DNA of 64,000 bases from Taenia hydatigena (taxonomy: Eukaryota > Platyhelminthes > Cestoda > Cyclophyllidea > Taeniidae). Every line of letters starts with the position of its first letter. Position 1 is the first letter of the stretch. Below, one piece after another: positions 34,280 through 47,391 of this stretch. The notes under the pieces are model-generated. The model was given only the letters and a program-made list of their open reading frames with translations, made no database searches and was not told the DNA's origin. Made by a program: the position numbers and the translations under genes. The stretch is taken from positions 1 to 64,000 of the forward strand of contig JADWOT020001818.1 in NCBI GenBank assembly GCA_036345935.2, given 5' to 3'.

Positions 34280-34905
34280 GCATTGAGGTAGTTTACATCA
34301 GGAGTCGTCTAAAGATCAAGGGAAAGGGCACTGCGTCTACGTTAGCATAGCCAAAGATGTTTTCATCAAATGAAATGAGCGGTATAAGTCCAATACATTC
34401 AATAGATGCTCTTGAGTAGGCACGAGCTAGAAAGACCCACTTTTGATAGCCGACTTACTTTTAGGCATTAGCAAAACTGGTCTGCTCCCATTTAGTTTAT
34501 ATCCGAGTCATTTAAGCTATCCTGACTACGACTTTTTAGAATTAAGGTGAGACGACCATAACGTGCAGTTTTAGAAGAGGACGAGGATGAGACAGTGAGT
34601 GTGAGATCGTGCGATCACTTGCGACAATCCGACATGCCTCCGAGTGGTTGACTAAAAGTGCCTCCCTTGAACACCTTCGAAATGTTGCAGGAAGATCTAT
34701 GGCGCAAGCAAATATATCTCATAAGGTATTCATGGTTGAATGTGGCAGAGGTTAACTGACTTGACGGAGGCAAAAATAAAGGCGGCATGTTGTTTGCTGG
34801 CGCGATGCGAGCAACGTTTAATTGGGAGGCAAAAGCTAAGTCAATCCTGTTACATTGCATGAAGCTTAATGCAATGCCCTCTAGCAGATGTGAGGTAGAT
34901 ACCAC
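34280..34905 (-). pseudogene. Unrecognised conserved stretch E, copy 2
   Basis: Reverse-complement match to 4690-5370. A 96-codon frame (34615-34905) is open through the first part. The downstream reading LNDSDIN, stop, MGA corresponds to LNDSDVNKMEA in copy 1. It is convergent with the homeobox remnant, exactly as in block B. The function is unknown. Confidence 0.4.
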
Positions 34906-37870
34906 AGATGAGTCACTGGCTTAGTGGGATGGCGGCGTGAACTACTCTAATCCACTCCCTTCCAACGGCAGAGCAGATATTAGAGGCCAAATTGCTGTGG
35001 AGAAGCACAATACTGTCTACGTAGAAGGTGGTTTTGCAGGAGCAGGCATCACTTGTCTTTGTCCTTTTCTACTCAAAGCGAATTTCTAGCATGAATATGC
35101 ATGTAAAAGAGGCGAAAGAGAGTAAGAGGGATTACCAACACTGCCAAGCTTCGAATCAACTGCATTGCCTTGTCGATGTTTTTTAATCCTCGGCCATTTT
35201 ACTCCTATTGTTTACTGTTGAAAGAACAGCTCTTAAGTACTTAGAGGCAGTAAGAGCAATGCGAGGCATGAATTAAGTAAAGAAATTAGAGGCGCGCTCC
35301 TTAGGGTTGCCCTAGGTCTACTGAAGCTAAGCCGTTTGTTACCTTGTATCAGGAAGGCCAATTGCGCTGACTGCAGCTATCTGGTATTGAGAAGGCACCA
35401 GGCTTGTTCAATTAAATAAATAAAAGAATAGTTGGGTAAGAAGAGAAGACAAGGAGTTTACAGAAGCCAGGTGAAGGGAGGTATAAGGAAAGGTCATTGT
35501 CGAATGTCTCTGCACAGCGCTGTGGTACCGTAAATCGATAGTTTGCTAAAAGAGTTCAGAGGTTGATATTTTTTTTTTAAATTTGCTCCACATCTTAGTT
35601 TTGGTAATTTCTACAGTATATAGTGAGATGGGGGGTAATTCCACTTTGACTTATTTAAACGCTGCAAAGCTGTAAATGAAACGAATCACTTCTGGAGGTT
35701 ATTACAATGTCAGAACTCAACCTGAAACCAAAGGCAGAGCCGCCTGGGCTAAAGACTTGCAAATTTGCAATTTAACGCATTTCCTCATCGCTATCACGCA
35801 GGCTGATGTGTATTGTTTACCTAGGGCATATGAATTCTGGTTCCTAATTTTGGGCTAGAATAACTGTGGCTCTCTCAGACAATGGGAAGGACATCACAAG
35901 GAACTACGCAAAACAGCACATGTGACGTGGCTCACTGACCGACTCGTTCAAGAAGGCGTCTTCGGCTACTCGTTGCAATGCTCGACGATGTTATTTTTCC
36001 GCGAATTAGTCACTCTGCAAGGCTTGTATCCCACTTTTCCTAACCCCTTAACTGGTCCACCTTTCCTTCTTTGCTTCTTCCATTCCTCATCTCAGACGAC
36101 AGGTACATCTCATAGAAATTAAAGGTAACCTATGACGCCTCTTTCTTTATTGTCTTCTCCTGTCGTTTTTTACTCTCCTACCCTCTTTGCATGCACACAT
36201 AATTCCAAACATTGTTAATTTAGCATCTGAATGGAAAGCTTGTTATCTGTTGTAAGTGTTCCAGCCCCATGTTCATTGTGTTAACATTCTGCCAAGTCTC
36301 TTAGATCACTTTCACAGTGGTCGCATGATCAAGGAAGTGGGTAAGAAATGAAATAAGTTAGTGGATAGACGGGTGGAAGAATTATATAAGTTAGGACAAG
36401 GGTTCCTTTGCACACAAATACTTGCTGTGACTAAGTAAGCTGTCTAATGTTATCCAAACTTGGCTAGTTGACCCTCTGTATTTTCGTCCTTTCCTAATCC
36501 TTCACTCTTGCGCCATTTTTTAAACCAAAACTAATTGTTATTCGACTATTTTGTTTACCTCGCCAAGGACTTGCATAGAAAGTACGCAAGGAGGGTTGGA
36601 TATTCTTCTGTCATCTATCATCGTATCCTCTTTCCATTGTGGAGTCATTACTGTTGCTGTTAGAAAGAGCTGGCAGATTCCATCCCTTATGCACCATCTA
36701 AAATATGGTTTGGAATAACACTCTAAAGGTCACTAAAATCAGCATTTATTCATGCTTGTTATTTTTGTTGGTAGTAAAGATAAGTTACCGTATCAGTAGG
36801 ATTAGGTGTGATTAATACGAAAAGTGCTGAACAAATGTAAGCTACATGGTGGACGAACTCGAAGTAGCAGAGGTTGTAACTGATGGCATCCGAAACGAGC
36901 AGATGTGCGGGTCGCGATTGAAAGGCTTGGTGAGGGAAAAGATTGTTCGACTGATGAATGGGCCTTGAGGCGATATTCGAATGGTTGCTTGGATGGACAA
37001 ATAATGGAAGCTTTTTATGTAAGCATATAGATAGACCAGTGAATTTGGTGGTATCACTTTGTGGTTCTAAGCGTCTGCGTCCTTTCCTCAATAGCAATTC
37101 ACTGTATAATGTCTTTCTCTCGAAAGTAAAACTACGCCGTTGTCACTAAGTCGCATCTTAGAAGGCCAGAGGATTACCCACTCATGTCATGTCCCCCATT
37201 AAATGCATTCCATATTGCAATCCGAATTACCCTCAAACAAGGTGGGTGGGCATAGTCACTGCTTGAAAGAAGTAGGACGCTTGCACAGATCCAATGTTTA
37301 CATTTAAAATTCTACTCTACTTCCAAGCTTCTAGATGGAAATCATTTCTGTCACTTAGCGTACTCCTTTGGTCGTGCATTGACTACTAGCTCATTGTTTG
37401 CATCGAATTCAAGATGGCATTTAAAACAGAAAAGCTAATAAAGAATGGATAGGTTTTTCATTTTTGTGTAGACTTTTATGTAGGTTAAGGCTTTTTTGCA
37501 CTTATGGAAAAAAACAGTGTGCTACCAATCCAAGAACAATAAAAACCCAAATGCAAAGTCCAAGACAATTTTGTTGTAGCTTTGGTAAGGGGGTAGAAGA
37601 GTGAAAGAACCTGGAAATGGTGGGTGAGACAAATCAGAAGCAATGTTTACGGTGAAGAGAGTGAACTCATCTACAAATCAACTTGACAACGGCTTATTTG
37701 AGGCCGCACACAGCCAGTGTGTTCAGTGACTGCTTGACTAGATCTTCAGGTCGAGGCATTAGTTGCTGAAGGAGCTGAATGTGTAGGGGATAGTTGAAGT
37801 TCTGTCAAGGCAACCTCAAATATTCTTTGACAAGTAGAACAAAAATTTGAATGCTTCGAATCTTATGATT
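34906..37870. other. Gene-free stretch
   Basis: Frames of 60-112 codons overlap on both strands (35676-35858, 35922-36122, 36759-37097) without motifs. There is a T10 run near 35570. I see no supported gene. Confidence 0.4.
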
Positions 37871-38255
37871 TGCTGCTTTCTGCTTCAGGCCTCGAATAAG
37901 GTCTCATTGGTACCATCAGCTTTACATTTAATAACGAAAATTGCAAAACTACATAACCAGCTCGCACACCCTACTAATAGAAAACTAGTAAAAGTGGGTT
38001 GTTGACATTCTCAAACGCTCCTTATAATCTGTCATTTCCGAGCTGTTTAGCTTCTTACGGAGTAAGCTTATGAACGTCTTATATGTTCCAATTTTACATA
38101 CTAACCCTTAATTGTGCAAGCTTATGTAGTGGATCCGCAGGACAAAAAATCGCTTCAAAACTAAAGCGAAAATTTTCTTGCCGTATATGAGACTGGCTTA
38201 AGATATCAGCGCTTTGAAGGTCGAAATGCTGTCTGATCAAAAAAAACTGGAAGAA

Positions 38256-38790
38256 ATGAGCCAAGGTCAAGACACGAAGGGACTGGAATGTAAGATTATT
38301 GAAATTTATAACCGCACCGAAATAGGAGTACTCAATGGTTTCGTATAAAATCTTATTTACAACCGTAAAGGCCTAGAGGAAGTGCTGGAGTAGAAATACG
38401 TAGCTTTGGATCTCTTAAGTGGCAGATTCAGTATGGAGACGGAAGACGAGGGAAGCAAGCGAAGCACTTATTTTCAACTCAGAAGACGAGGTCGGGTTCC
38501 TTGATGAGGTTGAGGCAAGTGTGTGATATCCTATCTATCACATTCCCTTGGACGAATCATGCGACTATTTTACCCATGTTCTTAAGTATTTACATTAGGC
38601 GAATCACATGAACACCTTATTTCGACTAAAATACGTCCTCGATGGGTAGATCATTAAGAATTTCTTATAGCTGATCGAGAAACGCAGTCAGGATGGCTAA
38701 TGGATTTGTTATGTGCTCATCTATTGTTTAAAGCCGTGCCAATTTAGTGCGTGTCAATTTTGTCTCACATGGAGAGAACGGTGCATCATG
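38256..38790 (+). pseudogene. C2H2 zinc-finger pseudogene Z3 (5' part)
   Basis: It starts at ATG with MSQGQDTKGLE, parallel to MSQDQDAKKTE of Z1, and keeps the intron 1 donor (GTAAGA at 38290) and an acceptor at 38369-38370. The exon 2 equivalent (38371 to about 38518) has a TAG after LEEVLE and shifts frame. About 38640-38730 correspond to exon 3 of Z1 (LMDL-type segment) with further damage. No zinc-finger exon follows, so this copy is 3'-truncated. The same TAG occurs in Z4. Confidence 0.75.
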
Positions 38791-39009
38791 CAAAACATTT
38801 CCAGTTAGTAGACCACTAACTACGCTTAATGCAGTTGCACATTAATATTGCTTTCAGGAGAGATTGGTTCACGAAAGCAGCAATCTTCCCGACAAGCTTG
38901 CGAAGAAGTTGATGCCTGCACTTTGGATTTAATGCAATGCAGCGATAATTTGTTTGCGCTTTTCTTTGGTAAAGCACCCTTGCGTCTCTTTAAGCACATG
39001 TAAATGAAA

Positions 39010-39852
39010 AGACACTAGTTTCCCAGGACTCTACTTATTTCTGATTCGATTCCAGGAGCACGTTTCTTTCTACATTGAGATGTGAGCGTAGCAAGATTAT
39101 GCGATTGGTCTTACTAGGAGGGCAAGGGACACGGAATGCAATCGAACCTTACCTACGTGTGTCTTTGTGCGGCGCTCCATTTCCAAAAGCGTGTTAAACC
39201 CCCCATACACTGCATGTGCAAGTAGAACCTGCATCCAATTCAAGTTGTTGTGCTCTTCCTTACAAACCATTCATTTTTACCCACTGCTAGTCTATTTAAA
39301 TAAAACAATCACTAACTGACACTAACTGACATTATCTCTTCAATATGAAACACAACTGATCGGCATTAAATTTGCTCAACTTTAAATGGGTGGAAGGAAA
39401 AAATCCACCATGCATCCTAACTGCGTTCCCAATCAGCTATAAAGGGTTCCTGATCGCATCTCCATCGAAAACCTATTTTAGTCAGGGATCGCTATTCATG
39501 AGCATCTCCTGATACAAAAACTGGGAAATATGGGTAAAGTAATCGCAAGATTTCTTAAAGAGCAAATGTGAGTAATAAGTCATGTACTTGCTTCTATCTT
39601 CTCAAGGAACGTTATCTCGCCCTTTAAGTTGATAATAAGTGCTTCGCTTAGCCTTCTCTCGTCTTCCATCTCCTCTTCAAAACTTCCACTCAAAGGATCT
39701 GAGGCTACGACTTTCTACTCCAGCGCTTCCTTTAGGGCTTTAAAACTGCAAACAAGGCTTTATACAGGTCCACTAGGTATCCCTATTTTAATGCATTTAT
39801 AGGTTGTAACTCCTTTACCTCCTAGTCTCTTCGTGACCTTGAATTGGCTCAA
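39010..39852 (-). pseudogene. C2H2 zinc-finger pseudogene Z4
   Basis: The start codon is TTG at 39852-39850 in place of ATG. The exon 2 equivalent has the same premature TAG as Z3 (after the LE codons) and the same following lesions, then an open acidic reading. The exon 3 equivalent lies at about 39500-39350 and the finger exon at about 39310-39110, with damaged Cys/His positions. Only the first bases of the last exon remain (about 39060-39010). It is inverted relative to Z3. Confidence 0.75.
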
Positions 39853-40234
39853 TTCTTTCAAATTTTATTGGCCAAACATCATTTGCAACCTTTGAAACGC
39901 TGATCTTGTAGGTCAACTTCACTCACAGTGAGCACATTTTTGCTTCAGCTAAAATGACTTAAAACTTTTGCAGTTTAATAGTACCCTGCTGGTTTGATAT
40001 AAAAGCTTGCACAGTTAAGGGCTGGCACGTAAAATAAAACGTATAGTTTTCACAGGCTCAATACGTACGAAACTAAGCAGCTTAAAACCGGCAGATTAAA
40101 AGGGCTGTGTTATGCTGTTGAAACTATTCTTACTGACTTTTGAAGTGGATTTCTCAGGCTAGTTACATACTGAACCATTTGACACATTTTGTGCAGTTTT
40201 AATTATTGAAAGTGCTTTGATGACACTAATGAGA

Positions 40235-41050
40235 CTGTCTCTAGTGTCTAAAGCAGCAAACAGCAGATTTTAAGGTACGGGATAATCACGAAGAGTGTTT
40301 TACGCATACACTGTTCTTTTTCTTATTGCCACTTTAGTGCAATGGGTAACCAAATCACCGATTTTGAGATCAAGCAAAGTCATCACTGAAAGTGGCGGCT
40401 TCAAACAGTCCTAAGTAATTCGCATTCAAATAGGTTTGTGCACAAATGCACATTCTTCACCGTGCGCCTCAGTTCTGATTCATCCGAGCTGGCTGATTGA
40501 GAGGTCCCCTCACCTAACATACCAAGGCCCCCCAATTTACTACCCTCCTTAACAAAGCTGCAATAAAAAGATCAAGTACTTTGCGTTTTGATTTCGAACT
40601 TATTGTAAATGGCAGCAAAGTGCTTTGTGCTCAAAACCTAAAAATGCAGCCATGCTTATTTGCTTTCATGTTCTAGATGCAATTCTTATTTCGGCTCAAA
40701 CTGCCGTATTACAAGCTATTAGTCAATGCGAGTCTTTAGGAGTGCGCTCAGTGACGGCAAGACATAATTTCGACCCGAAGATTGCAATGAGGGTAAAACT
40801 CAAGAGTAGGCTTCGGACTCGGACAAGTGTTCCCATTATTTCAAGCAGTGGCTGCGTCCATGCACTCTATCACAGGTATGCTCGAATCGCGATGGAGGTC
40901 GCTATTCACCTGTATTGAGAATTGGACTTCACTTGTTCACTTGGCTAAATTTGTCGGGTAGCTTGCAACGAAGGTAAAGTGGCACAGTACCTAACCAAAA
41001 TTGGATTAAATGGGCAAGTTTGGGAGAGACTTCAAGTAGAATAGGCACAA
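40235..41050. other. Gene-free stretch
   Basis: One 97-codon plus-strand frame at 40625-40918 has no motif. I see nothing else to support. Confidence 0.35.
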
Positions 41051-41054
41051 GCTT

Positions 41055-43400
41055 ACTATGTAGGCATTATCACGTTGAAGAAGCGCAAAATTTCAGTTAT
41101 AAAATTCGTCACAAAGAGCATTATACAAATATATAGATGTATGCAAGCACTAAACACATTTTTCTCTTAAATCTAGCTGGTAGGATTTGGCGCATCCTTC
41201 TCCTCATCTGTATAGGGACTGAGTGCAGTACGCATGAAGCGAACGCGCAACCGGTCAATGAAGTCTCGCCCAGTTGAGTGCTCCTGTTCCGTGCGTGATA
41301 ATATCACATCCAACCTGTCAAAAGTGGATCCGCAAACACTACAGTGATGCTATATCCTGCGACTTTTATTCGAAAAGACACCCTCCAGCTCTTCAGACAG
41401 AGGATTGAGAAGGCCCTAGGCCTTCAGAATTTCACAGTCTTCTCAAAACGTCCTGGATTGATGCCGGTAGCTCAAATACGTTCTTTATAAGAATGAACAT
41501 ACAAAGTATTATTTTAACGGAATCAGTGGTAAAGCAAAGAACACTGACTGCAATCAAACCTTACCACTATGTGTCTTTCTGTGCTGCACCATATCCGTAA
41601 AACGTGTCACAACACTTGAAGTAGAACTTGCGATTTCTGTGACGCGGGAGGTGTTAGTGCATCCCATCCAAGTTGTTGCACACTTTTACACTCAATATAT
41701 TTGTATGTGCTCGCAGCGTACTTTTAGCCTTCCACAATAATGTAGAACAAGAACTTAGCCGAATTACTTAGAATAGGAAAGTTATCTTAGACGAATAGAA
41801 TACTGCGCTAGCACACAAACTTCCTCATAATGGACATCTATTTTGCATGGCTTTAAACCACAGCCGCGTACTGAGCAAATCCACGAGGCACCTTATCTGC
41901 GTCGCTCGATCAGGTACTAAGGGGTTCTTAATGACATTCCCACCACACATGTAAGTTGTTCGGGTGTCATTGTTCTTGAGCATCTTCTAATGCTAAATAC
42001 GTAACAATTTCGGTTGAAAAAGTCGCCATTGATGTTAAGAGACATGGGATACTTAAAAAATTGCGTATTTGCCTTTATCTTCTCAAGAAAATTAGTCTCT
42101 TCTACCGAGTTGGTCATAAGTGACTGGATTAACCTTCTCTCATCGTCTATCTCATCTTTAGAACATTCGCTTGGGGCATCTGGAACCACGTACTCCTGCT
42201 TTGACAGTTCCTCTGCCCCTTAAAAAGCACGAAAAGCCTTTATACAAGACCATCGGGCATCTCTCACTTGACACAGAATTTCTACTGTCCCACTTTAGGA
42301 CCTCTGCGTGTCCTGACCTTGGCTCATTTCTTCTGAATTTCAGTAACCGGATATCATTTGCGACCTTCGTAGTGCCGAACTCTTAAGCCGATCTCAATCT
42401 CGGAACTTAAATTGGATATTTCTTGCTTTGCGTAAAGAAAATTATCTGTGTATTTTAAAAAGTAGTTTGCACAGTTAAGAACTGGTGCATAAAACTCGAA
42501 CACGCGAAATGCTTCCAAATCCACAATTCAAAAAGCTAAATCCACCAGAGTTGATAATTCTGCATCGCTGATAAACTCTATTTACTGATTGCAGATTAGA
42601 AGGGTCCGCAAATTCGTCTAATGTCAAAATATCCGACCAACCCCGTGCAAATGCAAATGATCACCTACACTCATACATTACAAATCGCAGAAGAGAGCCA
42701 TGATCTTTGTATTTTGTTATTAACTGAAGCACGCACATCTTTTCGAGTATGTTCTACGGCCTGCTAGCCTTACAATCTCGAGGTGGGTTCTGCCAAAATC
42801 GACATATAGCGGTTTCAGTAGAAGAGGCAGGATCTCGACATGCCATTTTGCCATAACGAGGATGTCTTACTTCGGGACTTACAAGGCATTCCTTTCAGCT
42901 ACAAATCATGCTGCTTGCTGGCCTAAGTGACGCATCCACCTAAATGAAGACATAACATCCACAGCGAAGGGGAAATAGCGGAAGCAGCTTGTAGGTAATA
43001 ATACGAATAGACAAACCACGAACTTAACGGAAAGCCAAAAGCGGCCGATAATTTTTAAGAATAAAAAAAGTTACTTTGCGGTCATGTGAAGATCCAAAGC
43101 AATCTTTTTACAGCATTAAAGAAGTGCATTAAGGGAAATCTTAGTTTGCAATTAAAAGAACGCGACTTATATATATACATATGCATAAGTTCTGCATTTT
43201 AGCCCGAGAAACGTTCCTTTGAGGAATATAGGCAAAATAACGGTCTTGTGTAAAATAGGATGCGTAAATCTGCATGGTTTTGCACTCTGTGACATATATG
43301 AGGATCTTATAAAGATATATTTTGTTACATGCATGTTGTGATTCTCTAACATGCCCACTAGGGATGTGCATTGCTTTGGCTTAGTTGATGAATCGGCGGT
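41055..43400 (-). repeat. Segmental duplication carrying Z2
   Basis: It aligns in direct orientation with about 55480-57830. The homology includes sequence beyond the stop codon side, the gene with its introns and about 1 kb upstream. An example is the pair near 43050-43130 and 57490-57620, both ending in a TTTGCRGTCAAAAGA-like or ATTAAAAGA-like string. Confidence 0.7.
41173..42326 (-). pseudogene. C2H2 zinc-finger pseudogene Z2
   Basis: This is a direct duplicate of Z1. ATG at 42326 is kept, but the intron 1 donor is destroyed (GTCCTA in place of GTAAGG) and the exon 2 donor is GC in place of GT. The exon 2 frame itself is open. In the finger exon the first zinc-ligand Cys is Tyr and the frame is broken. 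In the last exon a TAG precedes the third finger, and the reading after it (SVCGSTFDRLD) mirrors CTVCRSTFDQLD of Z1. The stop is at 41173-41175. Confidence 0.8.
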
Positions 43401-45290
43401 AATAACTTTGAGTGCCATTCCTCTTATTTTGAATGCTGCAATGAGGGACACGTCAAGAAACAGTCTGCCTAGGCAACTGAGCGTAATCGCAGGAGGAGTC
43501 GTATCAATCTAACTTGTTTAGCTAGCTGAAATTGAAATAAACATTATACGCATGCTCTTGCAAACTGGTGCTTTAGTATTACATGATGTCAGTCACAACG
43601 TCTTGATGCGAGACCTCACAGCAGTCTTAATCTGGAATTGTTTCATTGTTAAACTGCGCAGAATGAAAATTGCATTCCTGTAAAGCATTCACATTAGAAT
43701 GGTAAAATACATAAATCACTGCTAAATGCAATTACTGTGCAATAGAATGGAATATGCAAAACGATGCCCTCCATTCTTAGATCTAATCGTCGTAGTAATA
43801 CAGTACTATAATAGCATAACAACAAGCATTCTGGCCTGACGAAATCAGGTCCATTAAAGCTTTGTGTTTTACTTCATAAAAAGCTTTGTTATTTACCATT
43901 CGATAATTGTCACCAATTGCGCAAGTCAATCACAATTTTGTGCGGCATAAGTGCAGCAATACTTTTGCACTACCGTTAAAAATATCATTTCCCGCATTTG
44001 GAAAAGGGCCTCACGTGTACGTGGCCCATATCATCTACGGGCAGCTGACCTGCATCGCGCATCAGGATGGCATGACTCAACGTCATCCAGGTTGTGTTAA
44101 AGAAGTCAAAATTTAAAAACAACATTTGTTCTCCACGAATTCCGTGTGAATAACATTGTGGCCAGTAGACTGATTATGGAGACGATTGCATGCCATCTAA
44201 TAAAAAAATCTTTGAGATCTCGCTTAAACCTTACCAGTAAGAATTGTTTTGGGAATTGTTCTTTCTGGCCTACCTCACAAAATTTTGCCAAATGGAGTGG
44301 TCTCATCAGCAGAGTTAACGACAAATCTCTCAAAATATTTTTATCGTGAACAAAATGGTGTGCTTTTATGCGCTGAAGTGATACCAATGCCAGGATGTCG
44401 ATCTAAATCAAAGGCAGTCCTTATCTTGCTGTGCATAATGACAGCGGATGTCCTTATAATCTTATAAAATTCTGCCTGTGCAAATACGGTTTTACTATTG
44501 TGCTTCTCTATTGCTGCCCTTATACACATTAAACTGGACAAAAATAACGGAAAAGACGCTGGACTACAATGACTGGTGGTTTAATTAAAAACTGTTATTT
44601 GTACTGCTACCGGCAAAATCTTGTGATTTCACAAAAGAATTAAACCACGCCTTTACCGGTATGACAAAAACAGTGCACAGAATAGAGCAGCAGAACGACT
44701 GAAACTTGAACCATTTTAGTATTGTGCCGGAAAATGAAACGCGAGATGGCAAATAAATGCACACATCAATATTAAGGTCAGACTCATCCTTTCGGAAACG
44801 GCGCCGGTGACAGAAGATCCACCTCAACTTTAGCAGCAGTAATTAAAAACCGAAACAAAATAAGTAAGTAGAGGAACAGGTGTACGTAAAATAATAGGTC
44901 GACTCAAGCCCGATATACTGCATTAGACCCTAACTTTCACAGTGAAGATTACAGCACAGTGCTGTGCGCAAATGCTCGTCCACAAGCCGACATTGATGGC
45001 GACATCAAGATGTCGTTTTGCTAGTTCGGAATTATCAATCTGCTTGCAACGGGCATGTCAGCATGCCACAAATCGCTGCTTTGCTCCAGTAACACTGCGA
45101 CTCGTGCGTATACAATGGCCTAATTTTAAAAAGACGATTAGCCTATGTAACAAAAGAGAAGGAACATCGTTAACTAACAGGTCAAAAGTGCCAGCCATGG
45201 TTGTCGCGGTGCTACAAAAGATTGGGAGAAGTCTTGAATTCGATTAAGGATTGATGACGCCAGATGGTAATGTTAACAAGCAACGAGGAG
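43401..45290. other. Stretch with unassigned frames
   Basis: Plus-strand frames at 43907-44116, 44249-44467 (ending in a hydrophobic tail, KAVLILLCIMTADVLIIL) and 44942-45247 (101 codons) are compositionally protein-like. The second resembles the C-terminus of a membrane- or GPI-anchored protein. I cannot join them by splice sites or name a family. A short AT dinucleotide run lies near 43169-43178. Confidence 0.25.
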
Positions 45291-47090
45291 GCATAACTTC
45301 CAGGTCTACCTCTTTCCGAGGTCCGTCCAGCTCCTTTAATTCCTGTCTTTGTTAGACATCAAGTCCTCACTTCCCTAACGTTTTCTTTACAAACACACCC
45401 TCCGCTTCCTTCTGACTTCTTCCGACCCTGCTTGTGTTGCCTTTTTCTTCTCTCCATCCCACATCCGCGCTACCGCCTTCAAGCCGGTTCTCCTTTTCTC
45501 CTCACCTACCATTTAAAACAAAGGTTTTATTTTAGTTCTGGTGATTTGCAAGAAGGGGAAAATCATGGGAAGATCTAATGACACCGCTAAAAGCAAACAA
45601 GCGTCTTTCACCCCTTTCTTAGTCACTTGTACACTTAAGCAACCAGTGATCACAGGTAAGCTTCTTCACGATGCTTTCTAAATAGAAGGCAGAAAAAAGG
45701 CTTGTTTCTAAAAATCTCTGTTATTTTGTGCCATCATGCTATAAGGTATGACAAATTGTGAGAAGAGACTTGTGGCCAGCAAGAAAACCTCAGCGAAGCC
45801 TAAAAACATCTCTGATTATTGGTTAAGAAAGTGTCTGAGGAGGAGTCGATAGAGGAGTTTATTAACACGCTGCCCATGCCGACAATAAGGTCTTATATTT
45901 CTCCATTATTTGCTCGCCATGGTGGCTCTCAATAGAGGTGTGTCCTGCCGAATCGCCATGTCCAATTAGTGTTTTTCACGCTCAATGCACACTGCCATTC
46001 ATTATGCTGCTTTGTAGACTTTTTGTTAAAAATTGCTATCTGAGAACGCTGTTTACAACTGGTGGTGAATTTTACAATCATAACTGCACCAAGGTACCGA
46101 ATAACATCAATAAATGGAGTTAAAGTGCCTTATCTGGCTCAAATACCACCGCATTCTACTTTGGAATGCCTAAAGCCTAATCACTGGCTGGGTTTTCTCC
46201 TCTGAAAGTGGAGAGGATAAATTATAATTGTACTTGGCATATACGCATAGAAACGAACTGTAAATAAAGAACTAGTGGTGGCCAAAATTGCTCTTGTAAG
46301 CTAATATTTGTGCGCACGATAAATTGGCTTCTTGCCAGTTCTTAACACGAGTAATGAAGGTGACAGTGAAATTGGTTTCACATGTGCGTATGCATTTTTA
46401 CCACAGAAATGTCAACAAGAGCATGCGTTTGCAAATAATTTCTCCAAAAACAGTTTCAAGGTTGCATAATATTCGCTTCTACACTAACCGTTAACGTACA
46501 ATTATTCGGTTTAGCTAAAACATGCCCAATCCTAAAGCTGTAGTGAGTCCTTGGATGCGTATGCCTTCACCGAAGGTACAAATGCACCAAACACACGAAG
46601 CGGTTTGTTTGCTTCGAAACGCTGGTGCACATGCGAATGCGTCAGTGATAGATGTTACTAACAAAACTCATCCACATAACATGCGATTTGAAATAACTTA
46701 TTACTGGTTTCTTTCTCTAGTCCATTTCCACACACGATACCTTAAGTGCAATCCTGACTTAGCCTTCCAGGATGTGGGAGGGGTTGTCTAATCACTAAGC
46801 GGTGCCTTGGCATATTTTCTAGACGGTTACGGTGGGCAGTTTCCTGCATATTGCCTCAAGTCCTGCAGCTGACAAGAAGTGTCTGTAAAGGAACACGACT
46901 GGACAAAAAGCTTGAAGAATCGAGTGTGATGGTCGTCAAGCAATGCACTGTTACCCCATCCATTTAGGCGTTCAAGTCGTACCATTCAATTCCAATTTGT
47001 TAACGCCCAGATTCCATTAGCGAGATGATGAGAACCCTTAAAGGCATCAAATAATTTCCTATCTTCAGAGCAACACTTCATTTGGGTTGA
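45291..47090. other. Gene-poor stretch with pyrimidine-rich tract
   Basis: About 45300-45500 are strongly C/T-rich. A short string near 46135-46165 (CTGGCTCAAATACCA) recurs near 54300-54330. The plus-strand frame at 46522-46791 (89 codons) has no recognisable domain. Confidence 0.35.
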
Positions 47091-47100
47091 CGCGTATCGC

Positions 47101-47391
47101 ATGGAAGATGTTGAGTTAGAGGAATATGTGCATGTACGACCAAAACCAGAAGTTTTGCTAAGTGTCAGTCAACAGGCGTGCCTAAAACTGCAGAAGGTGT
47201 TTTGGAGAATAAGCAAAGCATTAATCACTAGAGATGTAACGGAGCTCACCTGTGCTGTTCTTCTCGTGGCCGTATCTGCTGACATCCTCTTTACTCTTTC
47301 CCTAGAAACCGCAAACAGGCAAGATTCCAAGGGGAAATGGCAAACAATAGCTGACAAATCGCTTGCTTGCTTCCAATTTCCATCACTTTAA
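47101..47391 (+). other. Unassigned 96-codon open frame
   Basis: It begins with ATG and an acidic stretch (MEDVELEEYVHV), followed by one hydrophobic segment. The composition is protein-like, but the antisense strand is open too (47169-47357), no splice partner is evident and no family is recognised. It is listed only as a candidate. Confidence 0.2.

Larger units (their letters stand above)
32300..34905 (+). repeat. Inverted block B' (3' half of the NK2 block)
   Basis: It runs colinearly with the reverse complement of 7300-4690. It begins with the homeobox 3' UTR and poly(A) region (about 32310-32345). H-like sequence follows (about 32390-33080), then the conserved patch 34178-34250 (matching 6361-6425) and finally stretch E (34905-34280, minus). 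No homeodomain-coding sequence is present upstream, so the block is 5'-truncated. Confidence 0.6.
37880..40230. repeat. Large inverted repeat carrying Z3 and Z4
   Basis: About 37880-38790 is the imperfect reverse complement of about 40230-39340, so the pair forms a tail-to-tail inverted repeat. The region matches outside the genes too, for example near 38105-38125 against about 40020-40000. The spacer side of Z4 (39340-39010) has extra sequence, because Z3 stops earlier than Z4. Confidence 0.55.

Noticed and set aside
41917..42189. 90-codon minus-strand frame read as a separate gene
   Set aside because: It is exon 2 of zinc-finger pseudogene Z2 running past its lost donor into the intron.
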